Below, piece after piece: positions 37,801 to 46,576 of a stretch of DNA of 64,000 nucleotides. Numbering within the stretch: position 1 is the stretch's first letter; each line of letters starts with the position of its first letter. Under the pieces are notes generated by a model, which worked only from the letters and a program-made list of their open reading frames with translations, was not told the DNA's origin and ran no database searches. Both the position numbers and the translations under genes were made by a program. Origin of the DNA: Pontibacter kalidii (GTDB lineage: Bacteria; Bacteroidota; Bacteroidia; Cytophagales; Hymenobacteraceae); contig NZ_CP111079.1 in NCBI RefSeq assembly GCF_026278245.1, forward strand, positions 3,603,501 to 3,667,500. The letters run 5' to 3'.

Positions 37801-40800
37801 ACATCGAGTACATGGAGTTCTGGATGATGGATCCATTTATGGAAGGCCCTAAGGGCAGGGACGGTGCTTTTGGCGGCAACGTTAACCCTAAGGATCCGGG
37901 GCAGCTGGTGCTGAACCTGGGCAATGTATCCGAAGACATCCTGAAAGACAACGAGTACGCCTTTGAGAATGGCCTTCCCGCCGATGCCAGCGATGTGCAG
38001 AACCTGGAGACGACCATCTGGGGCCGCGTAACACAGCAGCAGTTCCTGACAGATGCCTTTACAGGTATACCTGGGGGCAGGCAGCGGCAGGATATTGGCC
38101 TGGATGGCTTGAATGACGCTGATGAACGCACCTATTTCCAGGACCCTTTTCTAAGCCGCATCCCAGGCGCTCCTCCGCAAAGTGTGTTAGACGACCCATC
38201 GGCCGATAACTTCTTCCACCACCTGGACCCGGTGTATGACCAGCAGAACGCGGGCGTGTTGCAGCGCTACAAGAACTTCAACGGCATGGAGAACAACTCG
38301 CCGGAGAACAGCCGCTTTGCCAACTATGCCTACCCGGATAAGGAAGACCTGAACGGCGACAACGTTATCTCGGACCTGGAGCAGTATTACGAGTACAAGA
38401 TTAACCTGACGCCGGGCCAGCTGGAAGTAGGGCAAAATTACATCGTGGACAAAGTGGAAGGCGATGGTGGAGCCATGTGGTACCAGTTCCGGGTGCCGGT
38501 GCGCCAGCCAACGGGTAGCGTGGGCAATATCAACGGTTTTAAGTCCATCCGCTTCATGCGCTTGTACATGACCGGCTTCGCAGACCCGGTGGTGGTGCGT
38601 ATGGCGCAGTTCCAGTTTGTGGCGAACCAGTGGCGCAAGTTCGAACAGCCCCTGACCGAGGGTGTCCCTTGCCTTACCTGTACCGACGATGCCCGCAGCT
38701 TTACCGTCTCGACCGTGAACATCGAGGAGAACGGTCCGAATAACCAGGTGTCTGAAAACAACATCCCCTACGTGGTGCCTCCGGGCATCAACCGCCTCCG
38801 CGACTACGCCTCCACCAACGACCGCCGCCAGAACGAGCAGTCGCTGCAGCTGTGCGTGGAAGACCTGAAGGATTCCTTCTCAAAGGCTGTGTTCAAGAAC
38901 CTCTCCCTGGACCTGCTGGCCTATAAGCAGCTGAAGATGTTCATCCACGCGCAGTCGGACGAGCCGGGTATACAAGACGGGGAGATGCAGGCCTTTATCC
39001 GTATCGGCACAGACTTTACCCAGAACTATTACGAGTACGTGGTGCCGCTCAAGTTCACGCCTCCCGGAAGCAATACAGCAGAATCAGTCTGGCCTACTGA
39101 AAATGAGGTCAACATCCCGCTGCAGGAGCTGGTGGATGCCAAGGCAGAACGTAACATCAACGCGCCGGGCAGTATTTTTGTACCTTATACCGTGACTACG
39201 GCCGATGGCAAACTGATCCGCGTGGTGGGTAACCCGGACTTTAGCGAGGTAGAGGGCATTATGATCGGTATCCGCAACCCATCAGATCCAAACACGGATG
39301 CCCGCTCGCACTCGGCCTGTATCTGGGTGAACGAGCTGCGCGTGACTGATTTCGTGAACCGTACCGGCTGGGCCTCCAACGCCCGCCTGAACGCTAAGCT
39401 GGCTGACTTTGCCAACATAACCGCCACCGGTGGTTATACGACCGTGGGTTTTGGAGGCCTGCAGCAGCCGCTCTCGCTACGCTCCCGTGAGGACATTGCC
39501 CAGTTCGACGTGAGTGCCAACATGGTGCTGGATAAATTCCTGCCGGAGCAGTGGGGCGTGAAAGTGCCGATGACGGTACAGTATGGCGTCACCTCTGCCC
39601 AGCCGCAGTACGACCCGCTGGACAAGGACATGCCACTGGAACAGTCGCTGACCAAGTTTAATGAGGACGATGCCCGCGAGGAGTATAAGAAGGAAGTGAT
39701 TACGCGGGAAACGCGCAGAAGCATAAGCCTGCTGAACGTGCGGAAGGAGCGTACCAACCCGGAGGCTAAAGCGCGTATTTACGATATCGAGAACTTCGCC
39801 GTGTCCTACTCCTACTCCGAGCGCGTGTTCTCCGACATTGAAACTGACCGCGACTATACCAAGACTTATACCGGCGGCCTGGCCTATACCTTCGATAACA
39901 CGCCAAGGAACTATCAGCCTTTTGCCAACAGCGAGAAGCTCAACTCGCCCTACCTGCGCCTGATCAAGGACTTTAACTTCTCGCTGCTGCCGAGCCGTTT
40001 CTCATTCCGCGCTGACCTGAACCGTTTCTATAACGAAACATACCTGCAGCGTCCGGACCCGGAAACGCGCTTTGTGACGACCCGAGGTATTGAGCCGGTA
40101 TTCCAGAAGTCGTTCTTCTTTAACCGCATCTACGACATGCGCTGGGACCTGACCAAGAGCCTTACGCTGGACTATACGGCCACCAATCGCTCGGTGGTGG
40201 ATGAGCCCGATGGCCGTATCAACAGCGAAATCGACTCGTTGCAGTATAAGAACAAGACGATCCGCGAGAACCTACTGAGCGGGGGACGTAACACTAACTT
40301 TAATCAGCTCATCGCCCTGAACTATAAACTACCGTTCGACAAGTTCCCGCTCACGGACTGGCTGAGCGCCGACACCCGCTACGCCACCACCTACATCTGG
40401 ACGGCTGGCTCTACGGCCCTGAACCAGGATACTACCTTTAGACTTGGAAACACGGCTGAGAACAACGTGGAGTTTAGCGTAAACGGCAGGGTGGACCTGG
40501 TGAAGCTCTACAACAAGGTAAAGTTCCTCAAAGCCGTGAACACACCAACGACGGCCAAACCAGCCCAGGCGGCTGCCAACGACACGACGGCGGCCAAGGC
40601 CCCATCCGAGATGAAGTTCCTCAGAGGCTTAGCGCGGGTGCTGATGATGACCCGCTCGCTGAACGTAACGTACCTGGAGAACCGCGGCTCCATGCTGCCG
40701 GGCTACCTACCGGACACGGAGTTCTTCGGTTTTGATGATGCCTTTGAGGCACCGGGTCTGCCGTTTATACTTGGCAGGCAGTATGACCTGCACGAGCTGT

Positions 40801-42002
40801 ATAGCCGCATGAACCGCAACGGCTGGTACACCGACAGCAGCCAGTACCTCAACACGCCGTTCAGCAGCATCTTTAGTGAAACTTTTACCGGCCGCGCCAA
40901 CCTGGAGCCGTTCCGCAACTTTACTGTAACGGTGGATGTGCGCCGCGCCAAGTCTGAGATAGAGGAAGTGTTCTACCGCAAGGAGTTTGATGACTTTGGC
41001 AACGTAGGCACGGAAGACCAGCGCCAGAACCCGTTTACCTCCGGCGCGTTCAGCACCTCGTTTATGGCGCTAGGTACGCTGTTTGAGTCTACTGACGATG
41101 GCTTGTCCGATGCCTTTGAGCAGTTTATCCGCAACCGCCACGTGGTGCGCGACAAACTGACGGCTGCCAACACCGCCGCCGGCGACTCAGGGTATAGCCT
41201 CAACTCGCAGGACGTGTTGCTCAAGTCGTTCCTGTACGCGTACCAGGGCCGTGAGATAAATGGCTACGAGGCGAAGCACGAGAACCCGTTCAGCCGCCTG
41301 CCGATACCGAACTGGAGCGTAACCTATAACGGTCTGGAGCGCCTGCCGCTCTTCCAGAAATGGTTCAGCCAGATCAGCTTGTTGCATGCTTACAACTCTA
41401 GCTACAATATTACCAGCTACTCCACTTCGCTGGCCTATCAGCAGGAGCCGGAGGGCTTCCCGACGCAGAAGAACGAGTTTGGCCGCATAGAGCCATACTT
41501 TATCGTGAACCAGCTGACGGTGATAGAGCGCCTGGCACCGCTGCTGGGCGTCAACTTCAGGACGAAGACAAACCTTACCGGCCGGCTGGAGTATAAGTTG
41601 GAGCGAAACCTGTCGCTGAACCTGACGAATGCACAGATAACCGAGACGAACGTGAAGGATTACGTGGTCGGCTTCGGCTACACCACCACCAGCTTTAAGC
41701 TGCCGTTTACCAACACCACACTGGACAACGAGCTGACCATGCGCATGGACCTGCAGGTGCGGGATAACCAAACGGTGCAGCGCGCCATCTCCACCGACAA
41801 TACCGGCGTGGAGCGCAGCCAGAACCAGATAACCAACGGTACACGCCAGTTGCAGCTGCGCCCAACCATAGACTACGTGCTGAGCCAACGCCTCAACCTG
41901 CAGTTGTATGTGCTGCGCACGGTGTCGGATCCAAAAATATCCACCTCGTTCCGCAACAGTGTCACCGAGGGCGGCGTTCAGTTGCGGGTAAGCCTGCAAT
42001 AA
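34830..42002 (+). CDS. sprA: Type IX secretion translocon SprA (Sov)
   Basis: SprA (2390 residues from a TTG start at 34830) is the giant outer-membrane channel of type IX secretion; Flavobacterium SprA forms a 36-strand barrel with PorV at its lateral gate. The N-terminal hydrophobic segment LLLATVATVSLLAWW serves as signal. The family is shown by VYRPPSSM-like SSMSMREYSEWQQREAIRNYW, LIPKLYISPVFDRIFGGNYVDIQPNG and the long array of amphipathic strands through to the terminal RNSVTEGGVQLRVSLQ. Length matches relatives (~2300-2500). An in-frame ATG start was not found near the signal, so TTG is chosen. Several AGT-ATA and TAT-ACT motif sites lie in the gene. gcvH follows. Confidence 0.96.
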   Translation: MIWKSKKHNLLLATVATVSLLAWWSRAEGIRVPDQKSLDLIENFLSWQDTVRQDTVKYIPSRRPTFTPSDRRGSPFGTRSSSSPLLLGQPGNLQLNVELDDSLQQYNITETIGDSVLYRPPSSMSMREYSEWQQREAIRNYWRAKSAGLDGESVVSSNRLIPKLYISPVFDRIFGGNYVDIQPNGNVSLKFGARFNRNENPTIPLSQQRTGDFDFEQNISLNLVGKIGEKMRLNFNWDNNANFDFENNMKLDYTGYEEEIIRKVEAGNVSLPLNNSLITGAQNLFGVKAQLQFGRLGVTTIASSVRGTNDEVVIQNGGQNKPFEIRVDNYDRDRHFYLSQFFRGRYNDALRNLPLVNSGIVIRRVELYVTNNNRSTENLRNIVAYMDLGEADPYREAFDTGRPATAPADNQANSLYSRISPPTSAARNNSRVDAYLQSLGLEKGIDFEHVRARRLEPSEYKFNPQLGYISLNSALLPDQVLGIAFEYTYNGKTYQVGELMDDYQNLESDQVIHMKLLRATSPSLNYPTWDLMMKNVYALDATQINREDFKLQIVYKDDETGVDLTSIKEPSPIQNIPLVEVLNLDNVNSNNDKPSDGNFDFLPGITIDTESGRIYFPQVEPFGDYLASKLEGYPNLIEQYVFQELYEQTQTDVQQNNVKAKFYIKGRVRSTATDEIMLPGFQIAEGSVAVYSGGTRLQEGTDYQVFYDLGRIKILNPSYLNSANDLRVTYEKAELLNIQPRTMLGARFDYRLNDDVNLGATVLHLNEQTFINRVSIGDEPTNNTIYGFDINMQKESRMLTRFVDAIPLIQTKAPSLITFSSEFAQLVPAKSKSNANEDGASYLDDFEGAETPYSLGGFNNSTWRVAATPAPLIPGEGLAYSYNRAKLAWYTIDQIFYRNSNNLKPDNITDQELENHYVRPVRRTEVFKGRDAEVSTSFEYTFDLAYYPRERGQYNYNPNLTPQGLLANDPRNNWGGISREISFDTDFDNANIEYMEFWMMDPFMEGPKGRDGAFGGNVNPKDPGQLVLNLGNVSEDILKDNEYAFENGLPADASDVQNLETTIWGRVTQQQFLTDAFTGIPGGRQRQDIGLDGLNDADERTYFQDPFLSRIPGAPPQSVLDDPSADNFFHHLDPVYDQQNAGVLQRYKNFNGMENNSPENSRFANYAYPDKEDLNGDNVISDLEQYYEYKINLTPGQLEVGQNYIVDKVEGDGGAMWYQFRVPVRQPTGSVGNINGFKSIRFMRLYMTGFADPVVVRMAQFQFVANQWRKFEQPLTEGVPCLTCTDDARSFTVSTVNIEENGPNNQVSENNIPYVVPPGINRLRDYASTNDRRQNEQSLQLCVEDLKDSFSKAVFKNLSLDLLAYKQLKMFIHAQSDEPGIQDGEMQAFIRIGTDFTQNYYEYVVPLKFTPPGSNTAESVWPTENEVNIPLQELVDAKAERNINAPGSIFVPYTVTTADGKLIRVVGNPDFSEVEGIMIGIRNPSDPNTDARSHSACIWVNELRVTDFVNRTGWASNARLNAKLADFANITATGGYTTVGFGGLQQPLSLRSREDIAQFDVSANMVLDKFLPEQWGVKVPMTVQYGVTSAQPQYDPLDKDMPLEQSLTKFNEDDAREEYKKEVITRETRRSISLLNVRKERTNPEAKARIYDIENFAVSYSYSERVFSDIETDRDYTKTYTGGLAYTFDNTPRNYQPFANSEKLNSPYLRLIKDFNFSLLPSRFSFRADLNRFYNETYLQRPDPETRFVTTRGIEPVFQKSFFFNRIYDMRWDLTKSLTLDYTATNRSVVDEPDGRINSEIDSLQYKNKTIRENLLSGGRNTNFNQLIALNYKLPFDKFPLTDWLSADTRYATTYIWTAGSTALNQDTTFRLGNTAENNVEFSVNGRVDLVKLYNKVKFLKAVNTPTTAKPAQAAANDTTAAKAPSEMKFLRGLARVLMMTRSLNVTYLENRGSMLPGYLPDTEFFGFDDAFEAPGLPFILGRQYDLHELYSRMNRNGWYTDSSQYLNTPFSSIFSETFTGRANLEPFRNFTVTVDVRRAKSEIEEVFYRKEFDDFGNVGTEDQRQNPFTSGAFSTSFMALGTLFESTDDGLSDAFEQFIRNRHVVRDKLTAANTAAGDSGYSLNSQDVLLKSFLYAYQGREINGYEAKHENPFSRLPIPNWSVTYNGLERLPLFQKWFSQISLLHAYNSSYNITSYSTSLAYQQEPEGFPTQKNEFGRIEPYFIVNQLTVIERLAPLLGVNFRTKTNLTGRLEYKLERNLSLNLTNAQITETNVKDYVVGFGYTTTSFKLPFTNTTLDNELTMRMDLQVRDNQTVQRAISTDNTGVERSQNQITNGTRQLQLRPTIDYVLSQRLNLQLYVLRTVSDPKISTSFRNSVTEGGVQLRVSLQ

Positions 42003-42005
42003 AGT

Positions 42006-42036
42006 TTTAGCATTCAGAAAAAGGGCGTATTTTTGA
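42006..42036 (+). promoter_or_regulatory. Candidate promoter of gcvH
   Basis: TTTT/TTTA at 42006-42010 and TATTTTTG at 42029-42036 fit the two-box Bacteroidota pattern with one mismatch in the -33 element and 18-19 nt spacing; gcvH starts 25 bp later. Confidence 0.55.
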
Positions 42037-42061
42037 GGAGTAATCTAAAAACACATATCAC

Positions 42062-42442
42062 ATGAACCTACCTGAAAACTTAAAGTATACCAAAGACCAC
42101 GAGTGGGTACGCGTAGAAGGCGACGTAGCTTACGTTGGCATCACTGACTTTGCTCAGAGCGAGCTCGGCGACATCGTTTACGTTGACATCGACACCGTAG
42201 ACAAGGACATCAACCAGAATGATGTATTTGGCACAGTAGAGGCCGTTAAGACCGTTTCTGACCTGTTTAGCCCACTAAGCGGCACGGTACAGGAGTTTAA
42301 CGGGAAGCTGGAGGATAACCCGGAATTGGTTAATTCTGACCCTTATGGCGAAGGCTGGATCATTAAAATGTCTATAAGCGACGCGAGCCAGGTAGCAGAC
42401 CTGCTTACAGCTGAAGGCTATCGCGAGGTAATTGGTCAATAA
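42062..42442 (+). CDS. gcvH: Glycine cleavage system H protein
   Basis: GcvH (126 residues) carries the aminomethyl group on lipoate between the P, T and L proteins of glycine cleavage. The lipoylation site is K63 in [52 protein letters not shown] and the C-terminal WIIKMSI are diagnostic. gcvP and gcvT are not in the window, so the parts are dispersed. The gene carries an AAGTATA at its start (LKYTK coded TTA-AAG-TAT-ACC). Confidence 0.96.
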   Translation: MNLPENLKYTKDHEWVRVEGDVAYVGITDFAQSELGDIVYVDIDTVDKDINQNDVFGTVEAVKTVSDLFSPLSGTVQEFNGKLEDNPELVNSDPYGEGWIIKMSISDASQVADLLTAEGYREVIGQ

Positions 42443-42463
42443 CGCTAAGGTATAGGAGTAGTT

Positions 42464-42841
42464 TTGATCCTTCGCTACAACCTATTCACCATTATGTGGG
42501 CAGCAGTGATCCTACTGACGACACTGCTGCCCTCTCCCTCCCTTCCTGCTTCCCTCTCTCTCTGGGAGCTTATCTCCTTCGATTCCTTTGCGCACGCCTT
42601 CATGTTCTGCGTGCTTTGCTTCCTGATGATCGTGGGACTGTCCAAGCAGTTCACCTACCCGAAACTGCACCGCTACGCTATCCGCGCCAGTCTTCTTATC
42701 AGCACTCTCTTCGGTATTTCGATTGAGCTGATGCAGCACCTCTTTATCTATGGCCGCCAAGGCGATATCATTGATGTACTGGCTAACACCATTGGCTGCC
42801 TGCTGGGTATTGTGCTGTTCAAGTTGATTTATGTGTGGTAG
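42464..42841 (+). CDS. VanZ-like membrane protein
   Basis: A 125-residue protein with four hydrophobic spans (about residues 8-22, 38-58, 70-88 and 100-122) and the family features TLLPSPSLP, FDSFAHAFMFCVLCFLMI and RQGDIIDVLANTIGCLLG (the GD-x2-D-x3-N motif). VanZ-like proteins are small membrane proteins; VanZ itself gives low-level teicoplanin resistance, but the cellular role here is unknown. The start is read as TTG at 42464, about 8 nt after a TAGGAG sequence that resembles a ribosome binding site; ATG at residue 11 is the alternative. Confidence 0.82.
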   Translation: MILRYNLFTIMWAAVILLTTLLPSPSLPASLSLWELISFDSFAHAFMFCVLCFLMIVGLSKQFTYPKLHRYAIRASLLISTLFGISIELMQHLFIYGRQGDIIDVLANTIGCLLGIVLFKLIYVW

Positions 42842-42989
42842 CGGGAGTAATTAGCTTTCAGCTGCTAGGCTAACTTTTATACTTACCGGTTTATACTTTT
42901 GTAGCTTTGGTTTCGCTGGCGTGGGCTTGCAGCCCGTGACTTTTTAAACCTTATACTTCGGCTATACTTCACTAGCCCCTGCTTCCTGC

Positions 42990-43234
42990 AATTGGAGCCA
43001 AGCTATCCTTACTAGCTGCCTTTCCTCCACGGCCTTAATGCCTACCCGTTTCACTTCATACTTTGGTACTCTCCAACCCGAGAGGGCTCGTCCTGGGGGT
43101 AGGGGCCCTCGATAAGGGCATCGCGCTGGGAGCTTTTCCTGCCCTCGTACCTCGGGCTGCCCTTAACGGGCACCGGAAAAACTCGCATAGGCGCTCAACC
43201 CAAGGACTGGATATCAGTTCGATAGCTGCGACTA
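42990..43234 (+). repeat. Dispersed intergenic repeat, copy B
   Basis: Aligns with the reverse complement of about 2520-2800, with 52 identical bases (43077-43128 against 2645-2696) and diverged flanks. A short open frame through it gives GLVLGVGALDKGIAL, the same in both copies because the DNA is shared; this is not evidence for a protein. Confidence 0.8.
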
Positions 43235-43296
43235 ACGGAGCCCAACCACCTCTACCCCTCCTTAGATAAGGAGGGGTAGAGGTGGTTGGGCTCCGT
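43235..43296. repeat. Perfect 30-bp inverted repeat with 2-nt loop
   Basis: Arms at 43235-43264 and 43267-43296 are exact complements, separated by GA. The core includes CCCCTCCTTA/TAAGGAGGGG. It has no T-tract and adjoins copy B of the dispersed repeat; copy A is bounded by a shorter hairpin of the same CCCC/GGGG character on the matching side. Confidence 0.9.
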
Positions 43297-43429
43297 ACTA
43301 GCTTCGTCTCCTGTTCTTAGGGGAGGGGTAGTCTCCTTTTGAAGTCTCAGATCCCGAACTCATTTCGAGGCCGGGCACGGGGTTGTTAAACCCTATCTTA
43401 CACTCCAAATTATCTTCTATCTTAGCACC

Positions 43430-44722
43430 ATGAACAAGCTTTATACTTCCTTCCTCGCCCTATGCCTGGTTGCACCCACGCTTCTGCAAGCGCAGGACAT
43501 GGCTCGCGTTCGGCAAACCCTGGATACCCTTACTTCCAAAACCATGTATGGCCGCGGCTATACGTTCGACGGCGACCTGAAAGCGGCGAAGTATCTCAAG
43601 TACAGATTCGAGGAGATGGGACTGGAGCCATTGGCAGGTGATGCATACTTCCAGGAGTTCAGTTTCCCGGTGAACCGCATTGTGGAGACGCCGCAGCTGC
43701 AGGTAAACGGGCAGGCGCTGGTGCCGGGGCAGGATTTCGTAGCACGGGCTTCTTCCGGCTCAGGGGCCGGTAAGGCCAAGCTACTGCCGCTCGACACCCT
43801 TATCTTCACAGAAGCCAGGGCAGCGCAAAAGTTTTTCCGCAAGGATTTCTCCAAAGTAGCCCTGGTGTACCCGCAGCAGGAGCAGAAGCGCTTGGCCGGG
43901 CTGCCGGTGCAGTACCAGCAACTGCTGCAGCAGGCAAAACTGCATATTATACTTCAGCCCAAAAACCTGCTCACCACCGTAGCCAGGCAGCAGGAGGCGG
44001 TGCCGGTGCTGGAGGTGCTGCAACATGTTTGGCCGCAGCAGGCCAAAAAAGTAACCTTTAGCGTGCAGGCCAACCTGAACCCGCAGCACCAGACGCAGAA
44101 TGTGATCGGCTTTATCCCGGGTAGTCAGCAACCGGACTCGGTGCTGGTGTTTACCGCCCACTACGACCACCTCGGCAGCCAGGGTAGGGAAGTATACTTT
44201 CCGGGGGCCAACGACAATGCCAGCGGCACCGCCATGCTGCTGGAACTGGCGCAGCATTACAGCCGCCCCGAAAACCGGCCAAAGTATACCATGGTGTTCA
44301 TGGCCTTTGCCGCCGAGGAGGCTGGCCTGCTGGGCTCCTTCCACTACGTGCAGCATCCGCTCTTCCCACTCCGCCAGATTTCCTTCCTCGTAAACCTGGA
44401 CCTGCTGGGCACTGGCGACGATGGCCTGATGGTGGTGAATGGCAAAGTACATGAGCCAGCGTTTAAGTTGTTGCAGCGCCTGAACGAACAGCACCAGTGC
44501 CTGCCACAGATCAAAAGCCGGGGCAAGGCCGCCAACTCCGACCATTACCCTTTTTCGGAGGCAGGTGTGCCCGCCTTCTTCTTTTATACCTTAGGAGGCA
44601 CCGCTGCCTATCATAATCCGCAGGACCATGCCGCACAGCTGCCGCTCACCAGATTTCCGGAGGTGTTTAAGCTGATAACTGATTTTGCCGGCGCCCTGAT
44701 GGCAAACAATGAAGTGAATTAA
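43430..44722 (+). CDS. M28-family peptidase, exported
   Basis: A 430-residue protein with a signal peptide ending LLQAQ (~residue 22). The zinc site is intact: FTAHYDHLG (His and Asp), GANDNASGTAMLLELAQHY (bridging Asp), FAAEEAGLLG (Glu pair), NLDLLGTG (Asp) and the late His in the segment TAAYHNPQDHA. The inserted region at residues ~85-215 is of protease-associated-domain size. It is an aminopeptidase or similar metallopeptidase of the envelope, separate from the M28/glutaminyl-cyclase-like gene at 8.4 kb. It is followed by a terminator shared with the converging yicC gene. Confidence 0.92.
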   Translation: MNKLYTSFLALCLVAPTLLQAQDMARVRQTLDTLTSKTMYGRGYTFDGDLKAAKYLKYRFEEMGLEPLAGDAYFQEFSFPVNRIVETPQLQVNGQALVPGQDFVARASSGSGAGKAKLLPLDTLIFTEARAAQKFFRKDFSKVALVYPQQEQKRLAGLPVQYQQLLQQAKLHIILQPKNLLTTVARQQEAVPVLEVLQHVWPQQAKKVTFSVQANLNPQHQTQNVIGFIPGSQQPDSVLVFTAHYDHLGSQGREVYFPGANDNASGTAMLLELAQHYSRPENRPKYTMVFMAFAAEEAGLLGSFHYVQHPLFPLRQISFLVNLDLLGTGDDGLMVVNGKVHEPAFKLLQRLNEQHQCLPQIKSRGKAANSDHYPFSEAGVPAFFFYTLGGTAAYHNPQDHAAQLPLTRFPEVFKLITDFAGALMANNEVN

Positions 44723-44736
44723 CAATAGTATACACT

Positions 44737-44781
44737 AAAAAGCCGGAGCCGCTGCAACAACGTTACAGCGGCTCCGGCTTT
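44737..44781. terminator. Bidirectional terminator between M28 peptidase and yicC
   Basis: A 17-bp stem (AAAAGCCGGAGCCGCTG, 44737-44753, and complement 44765-44781) with A and T tracts on the two sides, between converging genes. TATACTT follows immediately (44782) and again at 44795. Confidence 0.92.
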
Positions 44782-44799
44782 TATACTTGTAAGCTATAC

Positions 44800-45681
44800 T
44801 TACAGGATGTTGTTGATCTGCTCTTTTATCTTCTCCAGTTCCTCCTTCATCTCCACCACATGATGCTGAATGGTGGCGTCGTTGGCTTTGGAGCCGATGG
44901 TGTTTATCTCACGCCCGATTTCCTGCGAGATAAAGCCCAGTTTCTTTCCGGTTGGCTCCGGCAGGTACACTGTTTCGGTGAAGTAGTGCAGGTGGTTTAC
45001 CAGGCGTACTTTCTCCTCGGCAATGTCCAGCTTCTCCATATAATAGATCATCTCCTGCTCAAAACGATTCTGGTCGAAGTGCTCGGAGGTGGATATCTCC
45101 GCCAGGTGGCCACGTATGCGGGTACGGATCTGCTCCATGCGCACCGGATCATGTTTGTCTATCTCGGCCAGCAGAATACGGATGCGGTCTATGTAGGCCA
45201 ATATCTCAGCCGTCAGCGCCTTGCCCTCATCGGCCCGGAAGGTGTTGATACCTTGCAGCGCCTCCTGCAGCAGCGGCTGCACCAGGCTCCACTCTGCCTC
45301 AGCGGTCTCTTCGTCCTGCTCCTCCTGCTGCAGCACCTCCGGCATGTGCAGGGCCAGTCGGAAGAGTTCTCCCTTGTCGGCTCCCAACTGGCTGGCCACC
45401 TCGCTCAACTCTGTGTAGTAGGCCTTTAGCAGGTCTTTGTTTACAGTATTGCGCGCCTTCTGCGTCTTGTTCTTCGTGAACTCCACATTTACGCTCACCT
45501 TCCCCCGCACCAGCGCCTTCTGCACCATATTCCGGATTTCATACTCTTTGTCAGAGAGTACTTTTGGGGTGCGCACGCTCAGGTCCATACTTTTGGAGTT
45601 GAGCGAGCGGATTTCTACGGAGATACAATACTGGTCGGCATCAAGGCGGGCACTGCCAAAGCCTGTCATGGACTGCAACAT
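44800..45681 (-). CDS. yicC: YicC-family endoribonuclease
   Basis: A 293-residue protein. It starts MLQSMTGFGSARLD, the near-universal opening of YicC/YloC proteins. It continues VEIRSLNSKSMDLSVRTPKVL and ends with EKLDIAEEKVRLVNHLHYFTETV, then GKKLGFISQEIGREINTIGSKANDATIQHHVVEMKEELEKIKEQINNI, the DUF1732 C-terminal domain. Members act as RNases, and E. coli YicC influences the small RNA RyhB. It lies on the minus strand, converging with the M28 peptidase gene and diverging from purQ, with a 135-bp intergenic space to purQ. Confidence 0.93.
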   Translation of the reverse strand: MLQSMTGFGSARLDADQYCISVEIRSLNSKSMDLSVRTPKVLSDKEYEIRNMVQKALVRGKVSVNVEFTKNKTQKARNTVNKDLLKAYYTELSEVASQLGADKGELFRLALHMPEVLQQEEQDEETAEAEWSLVQPLLQEALQGINTFRADEGKALTAEILAYIDRIRILLAEIDKHDPVRMEQIRTRIRGHLAEISTSEHFDQNRFEQEMIYYMEKLDIAEEKVRLVNHLHYFTETVYLPEPTGKKLGFISQEIGREINTIGSKANDATIQHHVVEMKEELEKIKEQINNIL

Positions 45682-45816
45682 AAGCTCTTTATAAAATGAT
45701 ACTTTGGCAAATTAGGCATAATTCTTCAAATTTGCGCAGCCAGTGGCGCTAAAGCTGGTTAAAAGCCGCTGTTAACTGTGTGCGGTGCGCGTATAAATTC
45801 CTTAACTTTTTGAGCC

Positions 45817-46509
45817 ATGAAATTTGGTGTAGTAGTTTTTCCGGGGTCCAACTGCGACCAAGACCTTGTTGATGCTATAAGCCTTGGCCTGGGGCAAGAA
45901 TGCGTAAAGCTGTGGCACAAAGACCACGATTTGCAAGGATGTGATTTTATACTGCTGCCCGGCGGCTTCTCTTACGGCGACTACCTGCGCTCCGGTGCCA
46001 TTGCACGCTTCTCTCCAATTATGCAGGAGGTGGTGCAGCACGCCAACCGTGGCGGCTATGTAATGGGCATCTGCAACGGTTTCCAGATACTGACCGAGGC
46101 CGGCCTGCTGCCGGGCGCCCTGCTGCGCAACGCCAACCAAAAGTTTATCTGCGACAACGTCTACATCAAGCCGGTAACCAACAACCTGCTGCCTACGCGC
46201 AACCTGGATCTGGACAAGGCCTATAAAATACCGGTGGCGCATGGCGAAGGCCGCTACCACGCCGACAAGGAAACGCTGCGCAAACTCGAGGACAATGACC
46301 AGATCATGTTCAAGTATAGCAGCAACGTGGCCGACACACACGACATTTACAACATCAATGGCAGCCTGCTCAACATTGCCGGTGTGGCCAACGAGCAGAA
46401 GAACGTGTTCGGTATGATGCCGCACCCGGAGCGCGCCGTGGACCCGGAACTGGGCAACACCGATGGCCGCGCCATTTTCGAGTCTATCCTGAACCTGGTA
46501 AACGCCTAG
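45817..46509 (+). CDS. purQ: Phosphoribosylformylglycinamidine synthase subunit PurQ
   Basis: PurQ (230 residues) is the glutaminase part of the FGAM synthase complex (purine step four), delivering ammonia to PurL with the help of PurS. The class I amidotransferase triad is C86 (GICNGFQ), H203 and E205 (MMPHPERA). PGSNCDQDLVDA and LLPGGFSYGDYLRSGAIARF are typical. purS stands ~9 kb away at 55545, and purL is not in the window, so the three subunits are encoded apart. A terminator follows. Confidence 0.95.
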   Translation: MKFGVVVFPGSNCDQDLVDAISLGLGQECVKLWHKDHDLQGCDFILLPGGFSYGDYLRSGAIARFSPIMQEVVQHANRGGYVMGICNGFQILTEAGLLPGALLRNANQKFICDNVYIKPVTNNLLPTRNLDLDKAYKIPVAHGEGRYHADKETLRKLEDNDQIMFKYSSNVADTHDIYNINGSLLNIAGVANEQKNVFGMMPHPERAVDPELGNTDGRAIFESILNLVNA

Positions 46510-46528
46510 TTTAGTTAAACCATACTTT

Positions 46529-46576
46529 AAAAGCCCAAAGCCCCGGTTGACTACTCAGCCGGGGCTTTGGGCTTTT
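46529..46576 (+). terminator. Terminator after purQ
   Basis: A 22-bp stem (AAAAGCCCAAAGCCCCGGTTGA, 46529-46550, and complement) with a 4-nt loop, followed by ATAAAA; a T-tract lies in the right arm. Confidence 0.88.

Larger units (their letters stand above)
42842..43429. other. Gene-free interval with motif cluster, repeat and hairpin
   Basis: No gene is supported. It contains four same-orientation TATACTT words in 92 bp (42878, 42892, 42952, 42963), copy B of the dispersed repeat (about 42990-43234) and a perfect 30-bp hairpin (43235-43296), followed by a G-rich stretch. Confidence 0.75.
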
